The notes beneath the pieces were generated by a model. It saw only the letters and a program-made list of their open reading frames with translations. It had not been told where the DNA came from and made no database searches. A program made the position numbers and the translations under genes. Of a stretch of 64,000 bases of DNA, positions 35,601 to 44,116 are shown piece after piece. This stretch comes from Pirellulales bacterium. Lineage in GTDB: Bacteria > Planctomycetota > Planctomycetia > Pirellulales > JAEUIK01. Positions within the stretch are counted from its first letter, which is position 1. Every line of letters begins with the position of its first letter. The stretch lies in contig JAHBXR010000005.1 of assembly GCA_019636335.1 (NCBI GenBank), positions 62,001-126,000 on the forward strand. The letters run 5' to 3'.

Positions 35601-36778
35601 GTGAAGACATTCCGCACGAGGAGGCGATTCGCCTGCTCGTCGCGCGGATTTTCGTGTCGCCGGCCTTTCTCTACCGCGTGGAAGAGGCCGCGTCGGGGAA
35701 AGAGGCACGGCCCATCTCCGATACGGAGCTTGCCAGCCGGCTGAGCTATTTCCTCTGGTCGTCCTGTCCCGACGAGGAGTTGCGCGACCTGGCGGCGGCG
35801 GGAGCACTGCACACGGAGGAAGCAATTCTCGCGCAGACGCGCCGCCTGTCGGCCGATCCGAGGGTGCGCCGCATGGCGGTCGAGTTCGCCTCGCAGTGGA
35901 TCCACGTCTACGACTTCGACACGCTCGACGAGAAGAGCGAACAACATTATCCGGAGTTCAAGACGCTGCGGGGCGACATGTACGAAGAAGCGATTCGCTT
36001 CTTTACCGATCTGATTCAGCGCGATGGTTCGGTGCTCGACGTGCTCGATGCGGATTACACGTTCGTGAACGAGCGTTTGGCGGCGTTCTACGGTATCGAA
36101 GGCGTCTCCGGTGACGAGTGGCGACGCGTCGAGGGTGTGCGCTCGCTCGGCCGCGGCGGCATTCTCGGCTTTGCGTCGACCCTGGCGAAACAGTCGGGTG
36201 CGTCACGCACCAGCCCCACGCTACGTGGCGCCTGGGTCAGCGAGGTCTTGCTGGGTGAAAAGCTGCCGCGTCCCCCCAAGGACGTGCCCCAAATACCCGA
36301 GGATGAAACCGCTACGGCGGGGCTCACCGTGCGTCAGCTCGTCGAAAAGCATGCCAGCGATCCACGCTGCTCGACCTGTCACGTGCGCGTCGACCCGTTC
36401 GGCTTCGCGCTCGAGGAGTTCGATGCCATCGGCCGCCGCCGCCAGCACGATCTGGCCGATCGGTCTCTCGATACGAACGTCACGCTCCGCGACGGCACGC
36501 AGTTCGCCGGGCAGGAGGGGCTGCGGGCCTACCTGCGCAACGAACGACGAGACGCACTCTTGCGACAATTCTGCCGCAAGCTGCTAGGCTATGCCTTGGG
36601 GCGCGGCGTGCAATTATCGGACGAACCGCTGCTGGCCGAGATGCAAAGCCGGCTGGCCAGCCGCGACTATCGCTTTTCGGCGGCGGTCGAGGCGATCGTC
36701 GTGAGCCCGCAGTTCCGCGAAATCCGTGGTCAAGAATACATCGGCATCGAACCGGTTGAACCTACCGAAGACGAATGA
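32672..36778 (+). CDS. secreted cytochrome with PSCyt1-DUF1587-DUF1595-DUF1592-DUF1588-DUF1585 architecture
   Basis: The protein has 1368 residues from a GTG overlapping the gntR stop. The signal peptide ends near residue 22. A haem-c motif CLGCH (48-52) belongs to the PSCyt1 domain. RRLNNAEYNYTILDLTQVDL marks DUF1587 near residue 135. The DUF1595 region carries GRAYRRPLRENEQQEL, then DUF1592 (ELASRLSYFLWSSCPDEEL), DUF1588 (with DPRCSTCHVRVDPFGFALEE) and a C-terminal DUF1585 (RRDALLRQFCRKLLGYALGRG). About 700 residues between DUF1587 and DUF1595 have no recognised domain, making the protein longer than most of its family. Planctomycete proteins of this type pair with DUF1552 or DUF1501 partners and are thought to act in the periplasm on organic substrates. 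The next gene overlaps or follows closely. Confidence 0.88.
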   Translation: MNRLLLASLGIFFCLSSAAARADDDRVPFAPLKTEYAQRVHALLGQYCLGCHSTADKQGELDLEQFATLADVRRAPQAWQKVAEMLAHGEMPPKDADQPSAAEMKQLREWVQRYLNAEAHASAGDPGPVALRRLNNAEYNYTILDLTQVDLRPTREFPADSAAGEGFTNASQALVMSPALLTKYLDAGKEIARHAMLLPDGLRFSPSATRRDWSDELMTEIKALYARYSDAEGHLPLEPYLLATLEERDALESGSKSIAEIAQARNLSPRYLATLWQSLTASDDSILLASLRTRWRAATPADVAALAGEIHTWQQALSRFQNVGHMKPWIVTVDPLQTTQELKLQIPTIEAGQVVTVYLAASDAGDGAAGDAVVWHHPRLAIPGRPDLALRDVREFVAQLASRRERLFASAARCLTAAAEVAQSTSDVDVDALARQQDVDPSDLAAWLEYLGIRSSAEIELDLLTEKITQSAGYNFVQGYGSGETPNVVANASDQHVRIPGNAKPHGVVVHPSPTLAIGAGWRSPVSAAMRIEGAVTSAHPECGNGVTWSLELRRGATRQMLAKGISAGAQLVQVGPVENIAIRQGDFVSLLIGPRDGNHACDLTDIELVLSTGGDHSQVWNLTADVSPDLLAGNPHADRQGNAGVWHFYTEPVSGVPSGPVIPADSILARWQAVEGKEEKNKLAEELQSLLLAGPPAGAQTPNGALYRQLASLGGPLFAGAQLEANNAAGASGNLDWGLDPTLFGKSPSGEPIDAHDLCVAASSVLELKLPADLVGGCELLATAALHPVEGRDGTAQVEIASIPPKNTSTLRADAPILVGEAGTRREALARACEDFRRLFPAALCYNRIVPVDEAVTLTLFHREDESLARLMLDDRERADLDRLWSELHYVSQDALTQVDAFAQLMEYATQDSDPRLFEPYREPIHRHAAEYRQQLIDTEPQHLAAALALAGRAYRRPLRENEQQELKDLYTKLRGEDIPHEEAIRLLVARIFVSPAFLYRVEEAASGKEARPISDTELASRLSYFLWSSCPDEELRDLAAAGALHTEEAILAQTRRLSADPRVRRMAVEFASQWIHVYDFDTLDEKSEQHYPEFKTLRGDMYEEAIRFFTDLIQRDGSVLDVLDADYTFVNERLAAFYGIEGVSGDEWRRVEGVRSLGRGGILGFASTLAKQSGASRTSPTLRGAWVSEVLLGEKLPRPPKDVPQIPEDETATAGLTVRQLVEKHASDPRCSTCHVRVDPFGFALEEFDAIGRRRQHDLADRSLDTNVTLRDGTQFAGQEGLRAYLRNERRDALLRQFCRKLLGYALGRGVQLSDEPLLAEMQSRLASRDYRFSAAVEAIVVSPQFREIRGQEYIGIEPVEPTEDE

Positions 36779-36810
36779 GCCCCGCGCGCCAACCCCTGCG
36801 AGGATCCAAG

Positions 36811-38115
36811 ATGAACCTGCACCATTTTTCGCGCCGCACGTTTCTCCGCGGAGTCGGGGTCACGATGGCGCTGCCATGGATGGAATCGCGACTGGTGTGG
36901 GGAGACGAGGCGCCGGCCGTCGCCAAGGGCAGCGAAGCGCCCATCCGCCTGGCGGTGCTCTTCTCGGGCAATGGCTTCCACAGCACGGAGTGGTGGGCAC
37001 GCGGCGAGGGAAGCCAGATGGAGTTGGGCCAGGTCCTCGCGCCTTTGCACGACTACCGCGAGAAGATGCTCTTCATTCGCGGCCTCTATAACGAGGAGGC
37101 ACTCAAGGGGAACATCCACAGTTCGCAGACGGGCAATCTGCTCTCCGGCGCCCCGCTCGCCTCGGGAGGCGAAATCCGCTCCGGCACGAGCATCGATCAG
37201 TTGCTCGCCCAGACGTATGGGCAATCGACCAAGGTGCCCAGCCTGGTGCTGGGCTGCGAAAAGTCGAACCCCTCGGTCCACAAGAACTACTCGATGCTTT
37301 ACAGCTCCCACATCTCGTGGAGCTCGCCCACCACGCCCACGCCGCTCGAGTTGTACCCGGCGCTGGCGTTCGATCGGCTGTTCAAGGACGAAGTCGGTCG
37401 GGGCGACAAGAGCGTGCTCGATGCCGTGCTGGAAGATGCCCGCGGCTTCCGCCAGCAAGTCAGCAAGAATGATCAGCGTAAGCTGGACGAATATCTCGAC
37501 TCGGTCCGCGAGGTCGAGCAGCGTATCGAACAAGCCGGCAAGCAGGGAGAGTTGCAGGGCTGGCGTCCCACGCTGATGCAGCCGAACATGGCCCGTCCCG
37601 ACGAAGGCGTGCCGCAGAACATCGCCGACCACATGCGGCTGATGTGCGATATTCTCGTGCTCGGCTTCCAGACCGATACGACGCGCATCTGCACGCTGAA
37701 GCTGAACAACGACCACAGCTCGCTGCGTTTCCCGCACTTGAACGTCGACTACATGATCCACCATCTGCTGTCGCACTCCGACACGGCCGACTGGCTCAAG
37801 GTGAATCAATTCTTCCTCGAACAGCTCGCCTACGTCGCCGGCAAGCTCGACGCCATTCAGGAAGGAGAACGCACGGCGCTCGATAATTCGATGCTGCTCT
37901 ACTGTTCGAGCATGATGACCGGCGGCCACGATGCCACGCAGTTGCCCGTCGTACTGCTGGGCGGGGGGGGTGGAAAGCTCCAGGGTGGCCGCGTGCTCGA
38001 TTACCTCGGCCAGTCGAATCGCAAAATGTGCAGCCTCTACCTGTCGATGCTCGACAAGGCCGGCCTGCACCTCGACCGCTTCGGCGACTCGACCGAACGT
38101 TTGGCCGAGATTTGA
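36811..38115 (+). CDS. DUF1552 protein, Tat-exported
   Basis: The protein has 434 residues from the ATG at 36811, which has GAGGATC upstream. An alternative ATG at 36775 overlaps the preceding stop (ATGA) and adds 12 residues. The N-terminus has the twin-arginine signal SRRTFLRGVGVTMALPW, predicting folded export. The rest follows DUF1552: RLAVLFSGNGFHSTEWW, MLFIRGLYNEEALKGNIHSS, SLVLGCEKSNPS and DNSMLLYCSSMMTGGHDATQ. The family is related to the DUF1501/sulfatase-like group and consistently accompanies DUF1592 cytochromes. Its chemistry is not known. Here it should work with the upstream cytochrome under GntR control. Confidence 0.88.
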   Translation: MNLHHFSRRTFLRGVGVTMALPWMESRLVWGDEAPAVAKGSEAPIRLAVLFSGNGFHSTEWWARGEGSQMELGQVLAPLHDYREKMLFIRGLYNEEALKGNIHSSQTGNLLSGAPLASGGEIRSGTSIDQLLAQTYGQSTKVPSLVLGCEKSNPSVHKNYSMLYSSHISWSSPTTPTPLELYPALAFDRLFKDEVGRGDKSVLDAVLEDARGFRQQVSKNDQRKLDEYLDSVREVEQRIEQAGKQGELQGWRPTLMQPNMARPDEGVPQNIADHMRLMCDILVLGFQTDTTRICTLKLNNDHSSLRFPHLNVDYMIHHLLSHSDTADWLKVNQFFLEQLAYVAGKLDAIQEGERTALDNSMLLYCSSMMTGGHDATQLPVVLLGGGGGKLQGGRVLDYLGQSNRKMCSLYLSMLDKAGLHLDRFGDSTERLAEI

Positions 38116-38152
38116 TTCACCTCGCCGACGGCGATCGGGGGCGATTCCAGAA

Positions 38153-38908
38153 TCACTCTCGCACCAACTCGGTACGCACGCCGCGGAGATCCATTTCGTA
38201 CTCGATCTCTTCCACCGGCGGCCGGCTGTAGCACCATTGCACGCCCCGGGCGCCGGCGGTGTCCATGCGGCCGAGCAACACGCGCGGCAACAGCGGCTCG
38301 ATCGCGTGTACGGTGTAGACATTCACCGTTGTTGAAAGCGACCAATCGGCGCCGAGCCCACGCAGGCGGTTTTCCATCAGATCCATGACGAAGCGTGCCT
38401 TGGTGGCGATGCCACTGGGCGAGGTATCGCCGAGCGCCACGATCCCCTCACGTTCGAGCACTCCCTCGGGCAGCTCGCCTCCTCCGGCGACGACAAAGGT
38501 TGGATTCTCCTTGGTATCGCCAGGTCGCGTGTAGGAGTAGCCGAACACAGATGGCTCGACCGGCGGCGCAACCGCCGGCGCGACATTCGTCCGCGCGACG
38601 GGGTTCACTCCGCCAACGAATACGCCCCAGTCTTCGAGGATCGCCGAGTAGCCAGCATTGAATTCGGCGAAGCCGCCAAAGCAGTACGGTGTCGGCGAGC
38701 GCAATTCCACGCCGCACAGCGCCGCGCGGGGGCGCCCCTCTTCGGCGAGCAACGCGGCGATGCGTTCCATACCGGCCCGGTAGGGAATCTGCCGCAAGAA
38801 CGTTACGTGGACAATCTCGTAGCCGGGCTGCGCGATCGCGCCACACGAATAGGGAGCGATGCCTGGCAGAAACGAGTAGTTGCCCGTGGGATGTGCGATG
38901 AGCGGCAT
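38153..38908 (-). CDS. RidA-like (YjgF/Yer057c) hypothetical protein
   Basis: The protein has 251 residues from the ATG at 38908, preceded by AGGT; the open frame upstream is not supported. The C-terminal half has the RidA layout: VALGDTSPSGIATKARFVMD, then LRGLGADWSLSTTVNVYTVH and a final VRTELVRE-type strand. The N-terminal 120 residues (PGIAPYSCGAIAQPGYEIVH, then RIAALLAEEGRPRAALCGVE) may be a second copy of the fold. RidA proteins hydrolyse reactive enamines; distant members act on other imines or in aromatic catabolism. It converges on the DUF1552 gene and is divergent from a membrane protein gene. Confidence 0.5.
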   Translation of the reverse strand: MPLIAHPTGNYSFLPGIAPYSCGAIAQPGYEIVHVTFLRQIPYRAGMERIAALLAEEGRPRAALCGVELRSPTPYCFGGFAEFNAGYSAILEDWGVFVGGVNPVARTNVAPAVAPPVEPSVFGYSYTRPGDTKENPTFVVAGGGELPEGVLEREGIVALGDTSPSGIATKARFVMDLMENRLRGLGADWSLSTTVNVYTVHAIEPLLPRVLLGRMDTAGARGVQWCYSRPPVEEIEYEMDLRGVRTELVRE

Positions 38909-39028
38909 GGTGACCTGGTGGAAGTATCTTTCGAGGAACGCAGAGAACAGGGCAGGGGGGCGGACGGTCGAGCTAGTATACTGTCCGCCATCCGCCCGCC
39001 ATGATGCCTTCCCTGGAGATCTTCTCCC

Positions 39029-40567
39029 GTGCCTCGCGAAGCTCGCCGCGATCTCGTTCACGATCTGTTCCTGCCGACGTTGCTCTTCGCGGCGCTGGGT
39101 GGCATGACCTGGGCCGTGCGTGGTTCTTCCGGCTACGGCGCGACGGCCGGCTGTATCTTTGCCGGCGTCATGTGGGGGGCGGCGTGGTGGTTCATCTCGC
39201 GTGATCCAACATCCGACGCGCCCACGCGCCGCTACACCTCGGCCTGGATCATTCTGGCCGTCACGATCGGGTTCGGCTTCTCGGGCGCGCGTGGCTGGAT
39301 GCAGTGGCCCAGCTTTTTCGAGGGCCGGTTGTTCCTCGCGCCGAACGAGTCGGTGCCGATCTCGCGCGGCTACGGCTTCTTGTGGCTGTTTATCGCGGGC
39401 ATGCCCTGGGCCGGCCTGGGAGCATGCCTGCTCGCCTGGTGCGGTTCGCTGCGCGAAACGCGCGCCTGGCATTGGGTGCTCCGCATCGGTTGCGGGTTCG
39501 GCGGCGGAGCACTGGCCTGGTATCTCTACCACGCCTATCCGCAACACTTCCTGCCGCTGTACGATTCGCTCGAGACGCAATACCACGATCTCGAACACCA
39601 CAACAACCTGCGCCGACTGGTGAACGACAGCCGGCTCGCCATCGCCCACCTGGGCATCTATCTCGGGCTACTCTCCTATGAGCTCATGCACCGCGACTGG
39701 AAAAACTCGCTCCTCATCGCCACCGTCGGCATTGTCAACGGCACGGGCTGGGCGCTCTGTCAGAACTGGAAGTGGGCCGCCACCACGTGGCCCGGCAGCA
39801 ATTTCAACTGGTGGCGCTGCTGGGAATCGTCCGGCGGCATCAGCATCGGCGTGGCGCTCGGCCTCGCCTACTTCCTGACGAACCGCCGCATGGGCGAAGC
39901 GGAGTTGGCCACCCTCCGCGCGCGCCGCTCGATCGTGGGGCCGAACCTCGAGTGGCTGGCGGTCTACCTGCTGCTGGCGCTGGTGTCCGTCATTGCCATG
40001 CTGGAGGCCGCCGGCCTGTGGGGCATGATCTATCTCGGCGCGATGGTCCTCTTCGGCATTGCCTACGTGATCGTTCGCCGTGGAACGTTCGATCGCGAAA
40101 CGCCGGCTCTGCCCGGGGCGCCGAGCGATCCCACGCTCGAGCGATTCGGGCTGTATGTCGGCCTGCTGTTCGGATTGGGACTCTCGCTGCGCAACGGACT
40201 CAAGGGCTGGTTCAACATCTACCGCGGCCACGAGGAGTACTACAGCAGCTTGCTCTGGTGGATTCTCGGTCCGTGCTTTCTCGTGGTGCTGCTCGCGCTC
40301 TTCTGGCAGGCCCTGTACCGGCCGCTGCCGCGCGACCAGCGTGGCGACCTCTTCCCGCACGCGCACGGGCTGATGTGGCTGGTGCTCGTGGTGCAAAACG
40401 TACTCGGCCAGATGATTACCGGTCCACTGCACGAGTGGAACGAGTTTGCCTTTAACCTCTACTACGTGCTGCTGTTTCTGATCACGGCGGTGATCGTGGT
40501 GCATTACGCCACGCGAGAACAAGAACACTCACACGTCAGTACACCGAGGACGCCTGTCGCAGCTTGA
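39029..40567 (+). CDS. multi-pass membrane protein, planctomycete type (paralogue A)
   Basis: The protein has 512 residues from a GTG at 39029. It has about twelve hydrophobic segments with short loops. The opening segment reads LFAALGGMTWAVRGSSGYGA and a central one NFNWWRCWESSGGISIGVAL. Matching elements (GGMGWGIRGQYGHETGAMMA and INWWNMMETTFGLVYGAILA) are found in the protein encoded at 45472-47007, so the two are paralogues. I do not recognise a characterised family. A TATACT lies at 38977-38982 in its upstream region within an imperfect inverted repeat (38959-38989). It converges on the first TPR-CHAT gene. Confidence 0.7.
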   Translation: MPREARRDLVHDLFLPTLLFAALGGMTWAVRGSSGYGATAGCIFAGVMWGAAWWFISRDPTSDAPTRRYTSAWIILAVTIGFGFSGARGWMQWPSFFEGRLFLAPNESVPISRGYGFLWLFIAGMPWAGLGACLLAWCGSLRETRAWHWVLRIGCGFGGGALAWYLYHAYPQHFLPLYDSLETQYHDLEHHNNLRRLVNDSRLAIAHLGIYLGLLSYELMHRDWKNSLLIATVGIVNGTGWALCQNWKWAATTWPGSNFNWWRCWESSGGISIGVALGLAYFLTNRRMGEAELATLRARRSIVGPNLEWLAVYLLLALVSVIAMLEAAGLWGMIYLGAMVLFGIAYVIVRRGTFDRETPALPGAPSDPTLERFGLYVGLLFGLGLSLRNGLKGWFNIYRGHEEYYSSLLWWILGPCFLVVLLALFWQALYRPLPRDQRGDLFPHAHGLMWLVLVVQNVLGQMITGPLHEWNEFAFNLYYVLLFLITAVIVVHYATREQEHSHVSTPRTPVAA

Positions 40568-40604
40568 TAAAACGGCAGAGGGTGAGTTGGTCGGCGCGCG
40601 ATCC

Positions 40605-43600
40605 TTATCGCGGATCGCCGACGAGAATAAAACTCGCCCAGAAGAACGGATGGGCAGCGCCTTCGCTCTTGCGGCGATCGGCGATGGCCTTTAGTTCCGC
40701 GTCGCGCAGCGAGGCCGATTTCGACTTGCCGGCCGCCAGTCCGCGGTAGAAGTCGACCATCAGCTTTTGCGTGTCCTCGTCGGGCACCTTGTACAAGCTA
40801 GTCAGCAGCGTGCTTGCGCCGGCGTAAGCAAACGCACGCCGCAGTCCGGTGACCCCTTCGCCGGTGCGCAGGTCGCCCAAACCGGTCTCGCACGCCGAGA
40901 GCACGACCAACTCCGTGCCGCGGAGCTTCAACATGCCGATCTCTTCGGCGGTGACCCAGCCGTCGTCGCGTGATTCTGACGCTACGGCCTCGTCGTCGCT
41001 TGTCTGACGATTCGCGCCGGCGAGGACGATACCCGATCGCAGCAGCGGATTCTCTTGCTTCTTCAACGAGCCGAGCCCCTGGGCGGCGCTCATACCGCCA
41101 CGTTCGACGCCCTGAGTGTTTACCTCCTGCTCGGCCTCGGCTGCCTGACTCGGCAGGTAATAGCCATGCGTCGCGAGGTGCAAGATACGCGGCGACGTTT
41201 TCAGTCCCTTGAGACGTTCTTCCAATGCCGCCGCGCCGGTCACTTGAACCACCGGCCCATACGTCTTGTCCTTGGCCAGGATTTCGGCGATGGCGGCCGC
41301 TTCCTTGACGGTGCCTGGCAAGGGGCTCCAATTCAGGCCGCGCAGGTCGCTCGGCACGGCGCCGCGAAACTCGACCTCGGGTGCGCCGCGCAGCAAGGCG
41401 GCTAGCTCATCGCTCGGCGGCACTGCCTCGCCACTGAACTTGAAGTCGGGCGCGGCGAAGACGAGCGTGCCTTGTGACCGCTCAGGATTGCCGACGATCA
41501 GCGCCCGGCTATTACTGATATACGACACTGCACGCGACTCGATCAGGTATTTGTCCTTCTCGTCGACCAGGGCCTCGAAGGGGATTCGCGTCAGCTCTCC
41601 GTCGGGACAGAGGTACAACGTCGTGGCGCCGTCGAGCGACTTCTCGAGTGGGGCCACGACCAGATCGTAAAGCTTGCGAGCGGGAACCTTGTATTGTTCC
41701 TCGATCTCAGCCTCGTCCGCGACGGCCAGAGCGCGGCCCGCTTGCTCTACCTCGCGGCGGATTTGTCCGACCAGCGCATCAATCGGCCCGGCCGGGCCCA
41801 AATCGACAAAATGATGGCGCGACCCCGGCTTTCCGCGGAGCACGATCGCACCGTAGTGCGCCGGCTGGCGGGCAAGCTTCTCAAAGTCGAAGGGGTGGTA
41901 GCGAAAAATGTCCACCAGGGCGCAAGCGGGATCTAACTGGGCAAGGTCTTCCGGGATCACCACCTGCTTGGGAGGCGCTGCCAATTCGCTGCCAGAAAGT
42001 CGTGAATTCAACTGTGCTTCGAGCGATTGGATCTCATCCGTTAAATCCTCGGATGCCGCGGGATTCAAGGCGCGGTTCGCTTGCTCTTGCCGTGCCGCTT
42101 GCAACTCGGTTGCCAACCGTTCCATTTCTTCGTCATCGGCAAAGGCCATCTGTCGTCCACGAAAGCGAAACAACGCGTCGAGCACGGCGGTCTTGCGGTC
42201 TGTCAGCATGAAGTAGGCACGGTCGATCTGCGACGGCGAAAGATTCTTGACGGTGCCAAGCAACGTCAACAGCAGGTTGGTGGCCCCTTGCTGCTCGCCG
42301 ACATAACGGTGCATCGTCTCTTCCGAGACGTCTCCCAGGATGTCCTCCGTCGCCTTGAACTGCATCAGACTGGCATCGAGCACCAAGTCCAAGGCGTGCG
42401 ACAGGTTCCCGCTTCGGGCCTGGTACATGGCATAGTTCTGCGTCGCGCCGTAGAGGCGCGGATGGCCATTGGGATAGAACTCCGAGCCGTACATTTTTCG
42501 ACAGATGGCCCACGCCCGCGCGAGGTAGGGCTCTGCCTGGTCCAACTCACCCGTCTTGAGATGGAGCATCCCCACGTTGCTGAGGACCGACACGAACGTG
42601 AAATTCCCCTGCGGATACGACTCCTCGGAAAAAAGCTTCTCGGCCACTTGCAAAGCGCGCGACGCGTATTCCTGCGATGCCTTCAGATCGTTTGCGCTGT
42701 CGAGCAGTTGCGACTGGGCGTTCCAAACGCCAATGAGAAAAGGATGCCCCTGCGGAAACTTCTCGACCGGGTAAAGCTCTTCGGCGATTCTCACGGCCTT
42801 TTCGCCTTCGGCGCATGCCTCGGCAAATTGCTGGCGATAGACGAACACGTCTGCCAGGTACAAATAGGCCTGCGCCAATTCACTTTGCACCGGGAGAGTC
42901 GGGTCGGCAGCGTTCAGTTTTTCGAGAAAGGCAATGTCGCGCTCGTAGATCTCTTGAGCTCGATCGATTTCTCCCAGGGAGTAGTGTGTACGCCCGAGGT
43001 GCTGCTTGAGAGTGACAATCTCATGTTCCTTGGCAGCGACGATCTCGGGCCGAGACGCGGGTATCTGGTCCTTGATTTGCTCGAAGAGGTCGATGGCGCG
43101 TTGGAGATGAATCCGGGCGCTACCATAGTTGCCCATCTCTTCCTCGAGGAATCCCAGATTGCCCAGCGATCGCGCGACGTCGGGCTGTGGACCAAACGCG
43201 GGGGGATAAAGTGCCTCGGCCACTTCCAGGTTGCGAACCAACTCGGCATGGGCGCGCGTCATGTTTCCCATGTCGCGTTGCAGGGCCGCCATGTTAATGA
43301 GCGCGTCAAGCAAACTGGGATGTCGAGTGGGGTATTTATCCTCGGGGTAGAGCGTTTCGGTCATTTCGAGGGCCGCGGGGATGTAATGCGCAGCTTCCTG
43401 CAAGTGACGCTGCCGCAAATGTGCCTGCCCTAAGAGGCGCATCAGGGAGAGTAGTTGAGGATTGGGCGTTGGAAGGAGCTTTTCGCGGATGGCGAGGGCC
43501 TGGTCCGCGAGTTGCACGGCCTCGGCATAGTTGAGCTTCTGGAATGCCGTGTGGGCGTCTCTCTCCAGTTGCTGTGCCCGCAGCAGTTCTTCTTGTTCGG

Positions 43601-44042
43601 CCGGCTTGAGGGCAAGCAAGGTCTCGAAGCGTTTGACGGTCCAGTGCGCATCGGCCGTCTCGTAATAGTCTTCGCCAAAGTTGGCCGCCGTGATATCGGC
43701 GTGCCGACGGTACATCGCTAGGGCTTGTTGCAAGTCTCCCTGGCTCTCGTAAATGTTCCCCAGTGCCTTCAGTAGAACAGTCGTTTCGATTCGATTTGGC
43801 CTGATTCGCTCGGACGTCTCGACCGCCTCGAGTCCGACAGCGGTCGCTTCATCCAACTTTCCGGCGTTGAACAGATCGGCGAACTCGCCAAATTGCTGTT
43901 CAAATTTGCCCAATAATGCCTGCTGTTCCGGCGTGGGAGCGTCGGCTGCGTCCTCTTGTGCAACGACTTTCGACTCGGCGGCCGTGGAGAAGGCAAAAGA
44001 AAAGATCAGGACGCACGAGACAAACATCCTTCGCGATCGCAT
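40605..44042 (-). CDS. secreted TPR-CHAT protease-like protein
   Basis: The protein has 1145 residues. A signal peptide (about 1-23) predicts export. About residues 60-620 are TPR repeats, several with the extended loop motif LYPxxxxPxGHP (YPVEKFPQGHPFL, MYGSEFYPNGHPRL). From about residue 800 comes a caspase-like CHAT domain with the dyad His in ILHLATHGYYLP and Cys in LVVLSACETGLGDLRTGEGV. The end reads PFFWASFILVGDPR, standard for the family. Bacterial CHAT proteases cleave specific partner proteins on a signal; here the TPR part would recognise it. Being extracytoplasmic, it differs from the cytoplasmic CHAT proteins of defence systems. A GAGGT ribosome site precedes the ATG. Confidence 0.85.
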   Translation of the reverse strand: MRSRRMFVSCVLIFSFAFSTAAESKVVAQEDAADAPTPEQQALLGKFEQQFGEFADLFNAGKLDEATAVGLEAVETSERIRPNRIETTVLLKALGNIYESQGDLQQALAMYRRHADITAANFGEDYYETADAHWTVKRFETLLALKPAEQEELLRAQQLERDAHTAFQKLNYAEAVQLADQALAIREKLLPTPNPQLLSLMRLLGQAHLRQRHLQEAAHYIPAALEMTETLYPEDKYPTRHPSLLDALINMAALQRDMGNMTRAHAELVRNLEVAEALYPPAFGPQPDVARSLGNLGFLEEEMGNYGSARIHLQRAIDLFEQIKDQIPASRPEIVAAKEHEIVTLKQHLGRTHYSLGEIDRAQEIYERDIAFLEKLNAADPTLPVQSELAQAYLYLADVFVYRQQFAEACAEGEKAVRIAEELYPVEKFPQGHPFLIGVWNAQSQLLDSANDLKASQEYASRALQVAEKLFSEESYPQGNFTFVSVLSNVGMLHLKTGELDQAEPYLARAWAICRKMYGSEFYPNGHPRLYGATQNYAMYQARSGNLSHALDLVLDASLMQFKATEDILGDVSEETMHRYVGEQQGATNLLLTLLGTVKNLSPSQIDRAYFMLTDRKTAVLDALFRFRGRQMAFADDEEMERLATELQAARQEQANRALNPAASEDLTDEIQSLEAQLNSRLSGSELAAPPKQVVIPEDLAQLDPACALVDIFRYHPFDFEKLARQPAHYGAIVLRGKPGSRHHFVDLGPAGPIDALVGQIRREVEQAGRALAVADEAEIEEQYKVPARKLYDLVVAPLEKSLDGATTLYLCPDGELTRIPFEALVDEKDKYLIESRAVSYISNSRALIVGNPERSQGTLVFAAPDFKFSGEAVPPSDELAALLRGAPEVEFRGAVPSDLRGLNWSPLPGTVKEAAAIAEILAKDKTYGPVVQVTGAAALEERLKGLKTSPRILHLATHGYYLPSQAAEAEQEVNTQGVERGGMSAAQGLGSLKKQENPLLRSGIVLAGANRQTSDDEAVASESRDDGWVTAEEIGMLKLRGTELVVLSACETGLGDLRTGEGVTGLRRAFAYAGASTLLTSLYKVPDEDTQKLMVDFYRGLAAGKSKSASLRDAELKAIADRRKSEGAAHPFFWASFILVGDPR

Positions 44043-44116
44043 TTCAATTACCTCAAACGGCTATTGCCAGTTCCTCGCCCCAATTCCAGCATAGTTCCTG
44101 CGAATCGCCCGGCAGA

